Source: Leptospira sanjuanensis (lineage in GTDB: Bacteria > Spirochaetota > Leptospiria > Leptospirales > Leptospiraceae). Taken from it: a stretch of 64,000 bases of DNA. Position numbers and translations under genes: made by a program. Shown here in pieces: positions 22,102 to 38,579 of this stretch. Numbering within the stretch: position 1 is the stretch's first letter; every line of letters starts with the position of its first letter. The stretch spans positions 996,001 to 1,060,000 of the forward strand of contig NZ_JAIZBG010000001.1 of the NCBI RefSeq assembly GCF_022267325.1. The letters run 5' to 3'. The notes beneath the pieces were generated by a model that was not told the DNA's origin, ran no database searches, and saw nothing but the letters and a program-made list of their open reading frames with translations.

Positions 22102-22734
22102 ATGTGTGTCCAAAAAACGCCGACTCTTAGTTTCGTAAACGCATACTTTTTTCAAACTCTTCAGGGATATATGCACTATAAATACCGGAAGATAAAAAAA
22201 ATGCTTTTTGAAGATCTGCCGGATACGGTCGTCGAGCTAGGCCCGGGGGTGGGTTCGAACCTGAGATATTTCAACCCGGGCACGACTCTTTTAGCCGTGG
22301 AACCAAACGAGGGAATGCACTCTCTTTTGAAAAAGAATTCGGAGAAGTATTCGATCAATACGGAACTGTTGAATTTATCCGCGGAAAAGCTTCCGTTTCC
22401 CGATTCTTCCGTGGATGCCGTCGTTTGCAGTTTGGTTCTTTGCACGGTCGAAAAGCCGGATCAAGTATTGAAAGAGATCAAACGTGTTCTAAAGGCGGGA
22501 GGCAAATTGATCTTCTTGGAACACGTCGTCGCGAAACAAGGATCCTGGATCGAGTGGATTCAAAGAATCGTCTTTAAACCTTGGCTGTGGTTTTTTGAAG
22601 GTTGTCGACTAAACAGAGATACGTATCAAGCCCTCCAGAACGCGAATTTTTCGAGTTTGAAAATCGAAAGTCTTACTTTGCCGACGATCTTTTTGCCGAT
22701 CCGACCTCATATTTACGGAACCGCGATCAAATAA
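22102..22734 (+). CDS. Class I SAM-dependent methyltransferase (METTL7-like)
   Basis: The 210-aa protein has motif I VVELGPGVGSNLRYF, then TTLLAVEPNEGM, LSAEKLPFPDSSVDAVVCSLVLCTVEKPDQVLKEIKRVLKAGGKLIFLEHVVA and a C-terminal GC-RLNRDTYQAL region, which match METTL7-type thiol/lipid methyltransferases. GGGAGG lies 7 bases before the ATG at 22102; an upstream in-frame ATG at 22087 has no site of its own. The C-terminus (FLPIRPHIYGTAIK) fits the family ending. It is downstream of the hotdog gene and shares its likely MarR control. Confidence 0.85.
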   Translation: MCVQKTPTLSFVNAYFFQTLQGYMHYKYRKIKKMLFEDLPDTVVELGPGVGSNLRYFNPGTTLLAVEPNEGMHSLLKKNSEKYSINTELLNLSAEKLPFPDSSVDAVVCSLVLCTVEKPDQVLKEIKRVLKAGGKLIFLEHVVAKQGSWIEWIQRIVFKPWLWFFEGCRLNRDTYQALQNANFSSLKIESLTLPTIFLPIRPHIYGTAIK

Positions 22735-22749
22735 GATTTTTAGTGTATA

Positions 22750-22792
22750 TGGCTCCCGGGAAATCCGATAACCCGTGATTTCCCGGGAGCCA
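22750..22792. terminator. 16-bp perfect stem hairpin after the methyltransferase gene
   Basis: TGGCTCCCGGGAAATC (22750-22765) pairs perfectly with GATTTCCCGGGAGCCA (22777-22792) around an 11-base loop, 15 bases after the stop at 22734. It has no clean T-run. 22793-23049 holds two copies of the TGTGGGAACTC repeat and no gene. Confidence 0.65.
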
Positions 22793-22815
22793 CGATCTGT
22801 TTTAAAACTTAAAAA

Positions 22816-22830
22816 TGCTGGAACTCACTC
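22816..22830 (+). repeat. Degenerate copy of GGAACTC palindrome
   Basis: TGCTGGAACTCACTC is a weak copy of the dispersed GGAACTC-centred palindrome seen across the window. Confidence 0.3.
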
Positions 22831-22888
22831 ATTTGTGGATGATATAGATGATTTCGATATCGTGCAAAAGGTTTGATGAGACGTAATC

Positions 22889-22904
22889 TGTGGGAACTCA
22901 CACG
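22889..22904 (+). repeat. GGAACTC palindrome copy
   Basis: TGTGGGAACTCACACG is a good copy of the dispersed imperfect palindrome, in the gap between the methyltransferase and TolC-like genes. Confidence 0.6.
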
Positions 22905-23049
22905 ATAGATTCGATTTTCATAAAATAGTGATCTTTCGCTTGCGGAAATTTCGGAACAGACCCTCGGTTCTTAAACAAAAGTATTCAAGATCAGAAATGA
23001 TTTTCGTTCGTTCGGAGATGAAAAGCGACGAGGATCGAAAACAAACGGC

Positions 23050-24732
<1,683 letters not shown>

Positions 24733-24821
24733 GTAAGTGCCTACTTAATGGACATGGTTGAATGTAGGAAGTTTTTTACAAATCGAAAAACGGATTTTAC
24801 GAGTCAAAAGAGAACAATTCA

Positions 24822-26897
<2,076 letters not shown>

Positions 26898-26911
26898 AGA
26901 ACGGCGAGGTT

Positions 26912-26927
26912 TGTCGGAGTTCCGACA
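26912..26927 (-). repeat. GGAACTC palindrome copy (reverse orientation)
   Basis: TGTCGGAGTTCCGACA is a full palindrome; read on the minus strand it is TGTCGGAACTCCGACA, so this copy is inverted relative to the others. Confidence 0.55.
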
Positions 26928-26994
26928 GGATCTTCCGTAAAACGACGACCCCTCCCCGATTGGGTGGTGGAGGTGGGTTGGCGGGGAAAATCGA

Positions 26995-27020
26995 AGAATT
27001 TTCCTATATCAGAAAATTCT
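26995..27020 (+). terminator. 9-bp hairpin after the DUF255 gene
   Basis: AGAATTTTC (26995-27003) pairs with GAAAATTCT (27012-27020), giving an 8-base loop, about 100 bases after the stop at 26897. A+T-rich with no clear T-run. Confidence 0.4.
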
Positions 27021-27053
27021 CATATCTGCAAGAGGAATTTTTGCGAGCGTCCC

Positions 27054-27069
27054 TGTAGGAACTCCAACA
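27054..27069 (+). repeat. GGAACTC palindrome copy
   Basis: TGTAGGAACTCCAACA, an imperfect palindrome of the dispersed family, downstream of the DUF255 gene. Confidence 0.6.
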
Positions 27070-27156
27070 AAATCATCTGACAAGGTTTGATCGAGTCGAA
27101 CTTTGCCGGAACTTCGTTCGAACGCTCTCTTCGGGAGCTGGAAAAAGACGTGCGAG

Positions 27157-29878
<2,722 letters not shown>

Positions 29879-29914
29879 TTTCGACGGACCGATCCGGAGG
29901 GAACGGCTTCTCCT

Positions 29915-30286
29915 TTAGAGTTCCATTCTCTTGGCGTCGCGCCAGAGTCTGTCTAAATTATAATATTCTCTTTTTTCCGGAGTCATGATGTGAATGATGA
30001 TTTCTCCGAAGTCCAAAAGCGTCCAACCGGAGTTCGCGGAGGTTCCGGTTTTGTCCGCTTCCTTGTGGGTTAGTTTATATTCTTTTAATGTCTTTCTGAC
30101 TTCTCTCGCTACCGCGTTCGCTTGAACGGCGGAGTTCACTGTGCAGATGACGAAGTAACTCAGATAGCTGTTCACGCTTTCGAGGTTTAAGATGCTGACT
30201 TCTTCGCACTTTTTATCCACCATGATGTCGTGGATGATCTGAAGAATTTCTTTGGTTGTCGGATTTTGTTTTGGGGCAGGGCTCAT
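29915..30286 (-). CDS. rsfS: Ribosomal silencing factor RsfS
   Basis: The 123-aa protein has the Iojap/RsfS pattern: [70 protein letters not shown]. It binds L14 of the 50S subunit and blocks joining under starvation. The length is usual for the family. It follows the LCP-like gene by 6 bases, as often in Leptospira and other bacteria. Confidence 0.93.
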   Translation of the reverse strand: MSPAPKQNPTTKEILQIIHDIMVDKKCEEVSILNLESVNSYLSYFVICTVNSAVQANAVAREVRKTLKEYKLTHKEADKTGTSANSGWTLLDFGEIIIHIMTPEKREYYNLDRLWRDAKRMEL

Positions 30287-30292
30287 CGGTCT

Positions 30293-31486
<1,194 letters not shown>

Positions 31487-31631
31487 ACGGTTATTTTCCG
31501 AATTGGTTCCCGTTTCAAAACCGAGGAATCATCGTACCGATCGGTCGAACTTTTATTGACGAACTTCGATCCATTCTGAAAATCCCAACGAACCATTCCA
31601 TTTCAATCGGCCCATTGCCCGAGGTGACCTT

Positions 31632-33254
31632 ATGAACTCAACGATGATGAATTATCAGCTGACCGTTCCCGCGATATTACGAAGGGCTTTGGAAGTTCAT
31701 CCCGAAAAAACGATCGTAACCAAAATGAACGACGAATCGATTCATCGATATACGTACGGAGAATTTCATTCTCGGACTTCGAAGCTGATGAGCGCGCTGA
31801 AGAAGTTCGGAGTTCGTCCGGGCGATCGAGTCGCCACGTTCGGAATGAATCACTATAGACATCTGGAGATTTATTTCGCGGTTCCGTCGATGGGAGCCGT
31901 TCTTCATACGTTGAACGTGCGTTTGTTTCCGGAACAGCTCGTGTTCATCGTCAACGACGCCGAGGATTCCGTGATCTTTGTGGATAAGAGTTTGAGTAAG
32001 GTTCTTGCCGATCTGCTTCCTGAATTTAAAAAAAAGCCTAAGTTCGTCGTGATGGACGATTTGGAAGCGATCGCGGCGGCGCCTTTGCCGGATGCGATCG
32101 ACTACGAAACGTTTCTAAAAAGCGGAGACGATTCGTTCACCTTACCGGAGTTAGATGAACATGCCGCCGCGGGAATGTGTTACACATCCGGGACGACTGG
32201 AAATCCGAAGGGAGTCGTTTACAGCCATCGTTCGATTTATCTTCACAGCATGTCGATTTGTATGTCCGATAGTCTCGGGGTTTGCGAGAAGGAAACGATT
32301 CTTCCCGTGGTTCCCATGTTCCACGCGAACGCATGGGGGATTCCGTTCGGTTGCGTGATGACCGGAGCCAAACTCGTTTTTCCCGGCAAACACCTGTTAG
32401 GTCATGGACTCGCCTCTCTTTTGGAACAGGAAAAGGTAACGATGGCCGCGGGTGTTCCCACGATTTGGAACGTACTGTATCAACATCTAAGGAAGAATTC
32501 CTACGATCTGAGCGGATTGCGTACGATGATCGTGGGAGGTTCGGCCGCTCCTCAGTCCATGATCGAAGGATTTCAAAAGGATTTCGGAATCCATATTCTT
32601 CACGCATGGGGAATGACGGAGTTATCTCCCGTCGGAACCGTCTGCGGACTCAAAACTACGATGAACGATTCGGAAGAATTAGAAAAATTGCATATTCTTG
32701 CCAAACAAGGTCCGGCCGTCGCGGGAGTCGAACTCAGAGGAATCGACGAACAAGGAAAGGACATTCCCAAGGACGGAAAAACTCCGGGAGAATTGATCGT
32801 AAGAGGCCCTTGGATCACCGCTTCGTATTACGGAAATCCGAGCCGCGAATCGTTTACGGAGGACGGATGGTTTCGCACCGGGGACGTCATCACGATCGAT
32901 TCAAATTCTTACATTCAAATCACGGACCGGAAAAAAGATCTGATCAAAACGAGAGGCGAATGGATTTCGAGCGTCGAAATGGAAGCGCAGGTCTTGAAGG
33001 CGCCCGGAGTTTTGGAAGCGGCGGTGGTCGCGAAACCGGACGACATTCGAGGAGAAGTTCCCGTTGTTTTCGTCGTCGCGAAGGAAGGGGAAAGCGTGGA
33101 TAAAAAATCCGTACTTGAAATCTTAAAGGAAAATTTTGCGAATTGGCAATTGCCTCACAACGACGACATTCGTTTGATCGACGCGATTCCGAAAACGAGC
33201 GTTGGAAAATTCGATAAGAAGGTTTTGCGTGCGGGATTAACCGGACATTCTTGA
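31632..33254 (+). CDS. Long-chain fatty acid-CoA ligase (AMP-forming)
   Basis: The 540-aa ANL enzyme carries the P-loop [16 protein letters not shown] (184-199), the A5 [13 protein letters not shown], and A7/A8 [12 protein letters not shown] and [18 protein letters not shown]10 is [11 protein letters not shown] with catalytic Lys526. It makes acyl-CoA from fatty acid, ATP and CoA, the entry to beta-oxidation, the main carbon route in Leptospira. The A8 hinge reads KTRGEWIS, where KSGGEWIS is usual (Arg441 for Gly). A GAGGTG site lies about 6 bases before ATG. The gene has no close operon partners. Confidence 0.92.
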   Translation: MNSTMMNYQLTVPAILRRALEVHPEKTIVTKMNDESIHRYTYGEFHSRTSKLMSALKKFGVRPGDRVATFGMNHYRHLEIYFAVPSMGAVLHTLNVRLFPEQLVFIVNDAEDSVIFVDKSLSKVLADLLPEFKKKPKFVVMDDLEAIAAAPLPDAIDYETFLKSGDDSFTLPELDEHAAAGMCYTSGTTGNPKGVVYSHRSIYLHSMSICMSDSLGVCEKETILPVVPMFHANAWGIPFGCVMTGAKLVFPGKHLLGHGLASLLEQEKVTMAAGVPTIWNVLYQHLRKNSYDLSGLRTMIVGGSAAPQSMIEGFQKDFGIHILHAWGMTELSPVGTVCGLKTTMNDSEELEKLHILAKQGPAVAGVELRGIDEQGKDIPKDGKTPGELIVRGPWITASYYGNPSRESFTEDGWFRTGDVITIDSNSYIQITDRKKDLIKTRGEWISSVEMEAQVLKAPGVLEAAVVAKPDDIRGEVPVVFVVAKEGESVDKKSVLEILKENFANWQLPHNDDIRLIDAIPKTSVGKFDKKVLRAGLTGHS

Positions 33255-33339
33255 AACGACGCGAAGTCGAGCGCGTTACAACGGGAGAATGAGAGTTGTC
33301 CGCCGAAGACAACGCGCAATTCTGCTCTTTTTGCGAGAA

Positions 33340-35355
33340 TTACTTCAAGCAGCGAACGCCCGCGTAATTGCTAAGATGATCCCAGCGGATCTCGCCTTTG
33401 AAAATATCCAAGTTGTAGGCGCCGTTGGCGCCGATCGAAATCGTGGAAGACCAATACCGTCTATCCGCGCCGTTGTCCGTCCAGGATTCCGTTTCGCCGC
33501 TTTCATACGAATCTTCCAGCTCTTCGATGGTGGGAAGACGCAAATCCCGAGAATCGCAGATTTGGCTGGCTTGATACCAGTTGAAATTGCCGTCGAAGAT
33601 CTGCCAGGATTTTTCTTTCGCGATCGATTGCCGTTTGATCCGTTTTTTTTCGATCTTTGATTTTGGAATATTCGAAGATTGGAATGTGTTTTTTTCCGGA
33701 TCGGAGGTCGAAGCCGTTTCCTCTTGAAGGTGAATGCCGAATAGTTTTTTGAATTCCTTGTCGGGATTTGCGAAATTGGCGGACGTTTCCAAAAGATCCT
33801 TGAGTTTGGACTTGGCGGAACCCCAGAAAAGCCCCGTTTTCGATTCCCAGTCGGCCCCGAGACGATGGCTGTTGATGATTTGTGTGGGATTGCGCGATTC
33901 CAAACCCTCGTGCAAAAGGGAATCCAATTGTTCCTGAAGAGAAATCGGGTTTTTTAGTTTTTGGTTTACGCGTTTGATTTCCTTTTTGATTTTGTCGATC
34001 TGCAAAAGAGCGGCAAACTCCGATTTGGCGAGAGAATCGATCGCTTCTCGAAACGCGTCGTGAATCCTGTTTTGATGCGTTTCCTTTTCGTCTTCCGTCG
34101 TAGCCAAGGCTTCCGCGGTGAATTCCTTTTCGATCAGCAGATACAAGGTTTCTAAACGGTTCGTTAAATAAGAACGCCCCGTTTTTTCGGCGGTATCGGA
34201 TTTTTTTTCGATCGCTTCCTTGAGCGCGACATACGGAGTTTCGTTTTTTGGGGAAAGATCCTTTAGAAGATTTGCATATAGTTTGGAAGCAAGGGAAAAG
34301 TCGAATAGGGAATAAGCCCGATCCGCTTCCTTCTCGCGAAGGGAAAAAATCGTAAGCTCCAACTTTTCCTTTCGTTCTTGGATGCTCTGGCGAATCTGAA
34401 GTTGTCTATGTTTTTCGGGAACTTTCGTTCCGTATTCTTCGCCTAATGCGACGTAGTCGTTCAGACGTTTTTGTAATTCTTCCGGATTGAGTTGTCCGGA
34501 GCCGAAAAGAGTTTGGTCGGCTTCGTTGATCTTTTCCTTATATTCCAAACTATAGTTGTTGGTGACGTTTTTTCGAATTTCGCGGATAAACGGTTCGAGT
34601 TTTCGTAAGGATTCTTCGGAAAGACGATCGTTGAACGCCTTTAAAATTCGTTCGTAGATTTCGTTGGATTCGGCGTAATCTTTCGCGAGACTTAGTTCGG
34701 AGGCTTCGTTCAATTCTTCCCTAACTTCCTCCAGAACGCCTTCGAGGATTTTATCGGAGGTTTTGAATTCCATGGAATTCAAGTTCGTTCCGGGAACCGG
34801 TTTGATCTTTAAGAAGGCTACGCTCAAGTTTCCGTTTACCGAAGCGGGAGCCTGTTGATGATCGAAATTGTATTGTCTGTCTAAAAGTTTTTTACCGGAT
34901 TCGGAGGCATAGTAGTCCAAAAGAAACTCGGGGAACTCCATCTGAAACGCGGACTTAATGGAATACATTAGAGTTTTTGAATCTCTTGTCTGATTGCGGA
35001 GGGAGACGTAGACGAGCCCGTTTTTGGAGGAAATCGTTCCGGAAATCACTTCGTTTGCGTCGATCGCGTCTGCGATCTGTTTCATACAGATCTCGTCCGA
35101 GCAGTTCATTTTCTGCAGGGCTTCGACTTGTTTATAAAGAATCGCAAGAGATTCGTCGTCGACGATCGTATACTTTCCTTCGAAGTTTCTGAGAACCGAA
35201 TTGATGATTCCGTTTCGAAATCGGTTTTCCAAACCCGCGCCGAGATTTCCTTCGGGACTCAGTTTGTGTACGTAGATTTTGGACGGTTTTGTCTGCGCAA
35301 GGACGGCGCTCGAGGTGCATACGAAAGAAAAAATAATAAGAAGTCTAACGTACAT
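33340..35355 (-). CDS. CsgG-like / DUF1566 multi-domain exported protein
   Basis: The 671-aa protein has a signal peptide (MYVRLLIIFSFVCTSSAVLAQ). A CsgG/TolB-like N-domain (about 25-130: SKIYVHKLSPEGNLGAGLENRFRNG, MNCSDEICMKQIADAIDANEVISGTIS) comes next. A long helical, coiled-coil-rich middle (about 180-540) follows, and a C-terminal DUF1566/Lcl_C lectin-like domain (about 580-670: FNWYQASQICDSRDLRLPTIEELEDSYES, RRYWSSTISIG, GVRCLK). This architecture is common in spirochaetes. Function is unknown; a periplasmic scaffold or binding role is inferred. The open frame starts at 35433, but the signal peptide fixes 35355. Divergent from the gene at 35536. Confidence 0.8.
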   Translation of the reverse strand: MYVRLLIIFSFVCTSSAVLAQTKPSKIYVHKLSPEGNLGAGLENRFRNGIINSVLRNFEGKYTIVDDESLAILYKQVEALQKMNCSDEICMKQIADAIDANEVISGTISSKNGLVYVSLRNQTRDSKTLMYSIKSAFQMEFPEFLLDYYASESGKKLLDRQYNFDHQQAPASVNGNLSVAFLKIKPVPGTNLNSMEFKTSDKILEGVLEEVREELNEASELSLAKDYAESNEIYERILKAFNDRLSEESLRKLEPFIREIRKNVTNNYSLEYKEKINEADQTLFGSGQLNPEELQKRLNDYVALGEEYGTKVPEKHRQLQIRQSIQERKEKLELTIFSLREKEADRAYSLFDFSLASKLYANLLKDLSPKNETPYVALKEAIEKKSDTAEKTGRSYLTNRLETLYLLIEKEFTAEALATTEDEKETHQNRIHDAFREAIDSLAKSEFAALLQIDKIKKEIKRVNQKLKNPISLQEQLDSLLHEGLESRNPTQIINSHRLGADWESKTGLFWGSAKSKLKDLLETSANFANPDKEFKKLFGIHLQEETASTSDPEKNTFQSSNIPKSKIEKKRIKRQSIAKEKSWQIFDGNFNWYQASQICDSRDLRLPTIEELEDSYESGETESWTDNGADRRYWSSTISIGANGAYNLDIFKGEIRWDHLSNYAGVRCLK

Positions 35356-35535
35356 CCGTTTGCTCTGAGTCGAAATCCGATCGATTTGAAAATTCCGTCT
35401 ACTAAAAAGAAATGGAAAACTGCTTAGTATCAAAACTCCGATCGAAGAAAAGTAAACAATTATTTGGGATTCGGAAAATAGGATTTACAATCTTTTCGGC
35501 GTAAAGCCGATTAGAAGTTCGGAAATCGGAACGGA

Positions 35536-36099
35536 ATGAAAACGCGTATCAAAACTTCGAGCGTAGTTCGGTTTTTGAAAACCATGTTTCGTGAAAAATT
35601 TATTTCCTTATGTATGTTTTTGATTCTTTTTGCGGGAACCGTTTCTGCGGAACCCCTTTCTAATTTCGCTTTTTATAATCTCAAAGAAGAAAGAATCATA
35701 CTTTCTTCCTTTCTTGGCAATCTTTCCGATAACGACGTTTTGATCCTGAATTTTACCGGTTCGACGTGTAATCCCTGCAAAGAGCAAGTGCCGATTCTTT
35801 TGGATCTTACAAAACGAACGAATGTTTCCTTGGCCGGAAAAGGAAAGGTTTTTCTTTGGGTCGTATTCGTAGGAGACGATTTTAGGACGGGGAAAGAATA
35901 TTCCGAATTTCTAAAGTTACAAAACGCTGCGGAAGTATTGGTCGATCCTTTGTCTTCGAGTTATTCTCAGGTTCGGATCGCAGGCTTGCCCACGGTTTTG
36001 ATTCTGAACTCGAAACGGGAAATTCTTTTTAAATCGGAAGGATTCCAGGAATCCAGCACGGCGGCCTTGAAACGTTTTTTAGATTCTTTAGGGAAATAA
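35536..36099 (+). CDS. TlpA/ResA-like thioredoxin
   Basis: The 187-aa protein has an N-terminal export signal (FISLCMFLILFAGTVSA) and a thioredoxin fold with STCNPCKEQVPILLDL (C78-NP-C81), VLVDPLSSSYSQVRIAGLPTVLIL with cis-Pro, and REILFKSEGF. The CNPC centre suggests a periplasmic thiol-disulfide oxidoreductase, perhaps for apocytochrome or envelope protein reduction. It is followed after 6 bases by a lipoprotein gene, so the two form an operon. Met17 (35584) is an alternative start. Confidence 0.85.
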   Translation: MKTRIKTSSVVRFLKTMFREKFISLCMFLILFAGTVSAEPLSNFAFYNLKEERIILSSFLGNLSDNDVLILNFTGSTCNPCKEQVPILLDLTKRTNVSLAGKGKVFLWVVFVGDDFRTGKEYSEFLKLQNAAEVLVDPLSSSYSQVRIAGLPTVLILNSKREILFKSEGFQESSTAALKRFLDSLGK

Positions 36100-36105
36100 G
36101 GGCAA

Positions 36106-37239
36106 ATGAGGAAGATGCGAACGAAGGGAATTTCTTTTTTTAGAACGGCTATTGTTGCGCTTGTCTTGTTTCAATTCTATTGCGCCTTTCAGACCAAACA
36201 AACCGAACCGGGTTATGTGGAGGTCGAAGTGGAAGGGGAAAATCTATCGGACGCGGAGAAAAACGCGAAGATGGAAATGATCCGTCAGGTTCTGGGAACG
36301 AACGTGGAATCGCGTTCGTATCTTGTGGATTCTTATTCTCTTGTTCATATCGTGGAAACTTCCGAGATCGGTTTGGTGAGAAGATACCGTATTCTGGAAA
36401 CGAAATATTCAAAAAATAAAATACGGATCCGGGCGAGCGGGATCGTGGACGAAAAAAGTCTGGAAGAGTCGATTCAGGAACAGTATCGGCTTTTGGGAAA
36501 ACCGAGAATTCTTCTTTTAGCCTCGGAAAAATTCGGAAACGAAAAGGCAAACTCCGCGCGGACCATGCTTGAGTCGAAACTGATTTCCCAATATCCGAGT
36601 TTCGATTTTAGAAACGTTTCCCGAGAAGAATTCAAGAATTTGAATGTGATTTCGACGAGGTCGAAAGATGCCGATCTTTTTCCCTTCTTAGAAGCGGCGC
36701 GAAAAAACGGCGGAGAACTTTTGTGGATCGTGGATTTCGTTTCTAAAGAAGGGGAAAAACTCGCGGAAGGAACGGAATTGAAACCCATTTTTGCAACGAT
36801 CGATTTTCGTCTGATCGAAATCGTTACGGGAAAAACCCTCGTTTCCGGGAATCTCCAAGGCGGTAAGCCCGCGATCAGTCTTCAATACGGTTCGGAAAAA
36901 GCGTTGGATCGACTTCTTGTAGAAATGAAGACTTCGCTTATCAAACAGCTCGCAGAAAAATGGAAGCGAGGCAATACGATTCGGATCGTATTGGAAAACG
37001 TATCGTATGAGGATTCCGTAAAGAACGATCTTTTTCAGTCGATTCGCAATATCAAAGGCGTGAATTCTTTGAATGAAAGGGGAGTGGATGCGCAAGGCAG
37101 AATCGTGTTGGAAGTCGGCGCGCTTTTGGACGGCGGAAAGTTGTTCTCCATTCTCAAACAGATGGAAGATCGTTCCGGTTTTTCCTGGGAAGGGAAAGAA
37201 ATTCAAAATCAGTTTCTTCTTTTGAAGAAAATGAAGTGA
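36106..37239 (+). CDS. LPP20/FlgT-N-like lipoprotein
   Basis: The 377-aa protein has a lipoprotein signal (IVALVLFQFYC) and an N-domain (about 38-135) with the LPP20/FlgT pattern. YVEVEVEGENLSDAEKNAKMEMIRQVLGTNVESRSYL and the EIGLVRRYRILETKYSKNKIRIRASGIV strand fit this pattern. The C-terminal two-thirds contains repeated beta-alpha segments (GKPRILLLASEKFG; NTIRIVLENVSYEDSVKN) that look CsgG-like. Function is unknown. It is translated just after the TlpA-like gene (6-base gap). FlgT assists flagellar basal bodies in vibrios, but no other flagellar genes are near. Confidence 0.65.
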   Translation: MRKMRTKGISFFRTAIVALVLFQFYCAFQTKQTEPGYVEVEVEGENLSDAEKNAKMEMIRQVLGTNVESRSYLVDSYSLVHIVETSEIGLVRRYRILETKYSKNKIRIRASGIVDEKSLEESIQEQYRLLGKPRILLLASEKFGNEKANSARTMLESKLISQYPSFDFRNVSREEFKNLNVISTRSKDADLFPFLEAARKNGGELLWIVDFVSKEGEKLAEGTELKPIFATIDFRLIEIVTGKTLVSGNLQGGKPAISLQYGSEKALDRLLVEMKTSLIKQLAEKWKRGNTIRIVLENVSYEDSVKNDLFQSIRNIKGVNSLNERGVDAQGRIVLEVGALLDGGKLFSILKQMEDRSGFSWEGKEIQNQFLLLKKMK

Positions 37240-37307
37240 ATGTGAAATCGGCGTTGTGAAGAATTTGTGCGGGCATTTTAGGCAGCGTTGGATAATGCGG
37301 CGTTTTA

Positions 37308-37480
37308 GCGACATACGCATATTTTTCGGAGTTTATGCGACATTCGTAGATTTGCAACATACAATAAAAACGTTAACTTCCCTAAGTTTCCACGACAGTC
37401 GTCTATTTTCGTTAAGCCGACTACAACCGATTTCGTTTTAACGGTATTCTTCGACTTTTGTATTATGCGACATACAATAA
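37308..37480. repeat. Four GCRACATWC direct repeats upstream of the DoxX gene
   Basis: GCGACATAC (37308-37316), GCGACATTC (37337-37345), GCAACATAC (37354-37362) and GCGACATAC (37467-37475) are spaced irregularly in the 313-base gap before the DoxX-like gene. The last two share AATAA after the core. The dense cluster suggests protein-binding sites. No gene is supported in 37240-37552. Confidence 0.4.
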
Positions 37481-37552
37481 TGCTTACGTTTGCTCTACGA
37501 CGGCCGTATAGAACGATTGCAAAAAAATGCGAGTCATTGAAACTTACGCATT

Positions 37553-37936
37553 ATGACAAAGAGAAACATCATCATCTATTGGATTTCCACTCTCTGGCTT
37601 GCGTTAGGGATGTTGTCGACCGGAATCGTTCAATTGCTCAAGATGGAAGGCGAAGTGGAATTCATTTTGAAATTGGGTTACCCCGGTTACTTTCTCACCA
37701 TTTTAGGCGTTTGGAAACTTTTGGGCGTCGTTGCGGTGTTGATTCCCAAAAATCCTTTGATCAAGGAATGGGCCTATGCCGGATTTTTCTTTGCGATGTC
37801 CGGAGCGGCGCTGTCGCATATCGCGATGGGAAATCCGATCAAAGAAATATTTCCGTCGTTGTTGCTTCTTACTTTGACCGTTGTTTCGTGGTATTTTCGG
37901 CCTGCGAGCAGAAGATTCAATGTAACGAATCAATAA
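37553..37936 (+). CDS. DoxX-like membrane protein
   Basis: The 127-aa protein has four membrane helices and the family pattern: IIYWISTLWLALGMLSTGIVQLLK, GYPGYFLTILGVWKLLGVVAVLIPK, IKEWAYAGFFFAMSGAALSHIAMG. DoxX-like proteins associate with stress or quinone-linked redox functions, but the role here is unknown. It is followed by a DUF1801/OmdA gene after 15 bases, probably co-transcribed. Confidence 0.82.
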   Translation: MTKRNIIIYWISTLWLALGMLSTGIVQLLKMEGEVEFILKLGYPGYFLTILGVWKLLGVVAVLIPKNPLIKEWAYAGFFFAMSGAALSHIAMGNPIKEIFPSLLLLTLTVVSWYFRPASRRFNVTNQ

Positions 37937-37951
37937 TCGATCGAGGGAACT

Positions 37952-38530
37952 ATGAACGCGAAAGTGGACGCATTTCTCGGCAAAACCAAACAATGGAAAA
38001 AAGAATTCGAACAACTGCGCGCGATCATTCTTGAATGCGGACTCACGGAAGAATTCAAATGGGGAAATCCCTGTTATACGATCGGAAAAGGAAACGTGGT
38101 CTTAATCCACGGATTCAAGGAATACTGCGCGATTCTTTTTTTCAAAGGCGCCTTGTTGAAAGACCCCAAAGGAATTCTCGTCATACAATCCGAGAACGTG
38201 CAGTCCGCTCGTCAGATTCGTTTCAAGAATGTTCAGGAAATCGTTAAAAAGAAATCGGTTTTAAAAGCGTACATCAAAGAGGCCGCCGAAGTCGAAAAGG
38301 CCGGTTTGAAAGTGGATTTCAAAAAGACGAAGGATTTCAAAGTCCCCGATGAGTTTTTAAATCGATTGGAGGATAATCCGGCTTTGAAATCGGCTTTTGA
38401 CGCGTTGACGCCCGGAAGACAAAGGGGCTATCTTCTTCATTTTGCGGCTCCGAAACAATCGAAAACGAGAGAGTCTCGAATTGAAAAATGGATTCCTCTC
38501 ATTCTCAGGGGAAAGGGATTGAACGATTGA
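37952..38530 (+). CDS. DUF1801 + OmdA (YdeI) protein
   Basis: The 192-aa protein has a DUF1801 domain (about 10-110: FEQLRAIILECGLTEEFKWGNPCYTI, GFKEYCAILFFKGALLKDP, QIRFKNVQEI) and a C-terminal OmdA bacteriocin-protection domain (about 130-185: PDEFLNRLEDNPALKSAFDALTPGRQRGYLLHFAAPKQSKTRESRIEKWI). It is likely co-transcribed with DoxX. The molecular function is not established. Length is normal for YdeI-type proteins. Confidence 0.88.
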   Translation: MNAKVDAFLGKTKQWKKEFEQLRAIILECGLTEEFKWGNPCYTIGKGNVVLIHGFKEYCAILFFKGALLKDPKGILVIQSENVQSARQIRFKNVQEIVKKKSVLKAYIKEAAEVEKAGLKVDFKKTKDFKVPDEFLNRLEDNPALKSAFDALTPGRQRGYLLHFAAPKQSKTRESRIEKWIPLILRGKGLND

Positions 38531-38579
38531 AAAAAAAACGCGGCAATCTTAGGAACCGCTTTCGCGTTTCGGCTTCCGT

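Noticed and set aside
32282..33103. 273-codon frame inside the acyl-CoA ligase gene
   Set aside because: It is out of frame with a clear ligase; the translation is Arg/Gly-rich with no domain.
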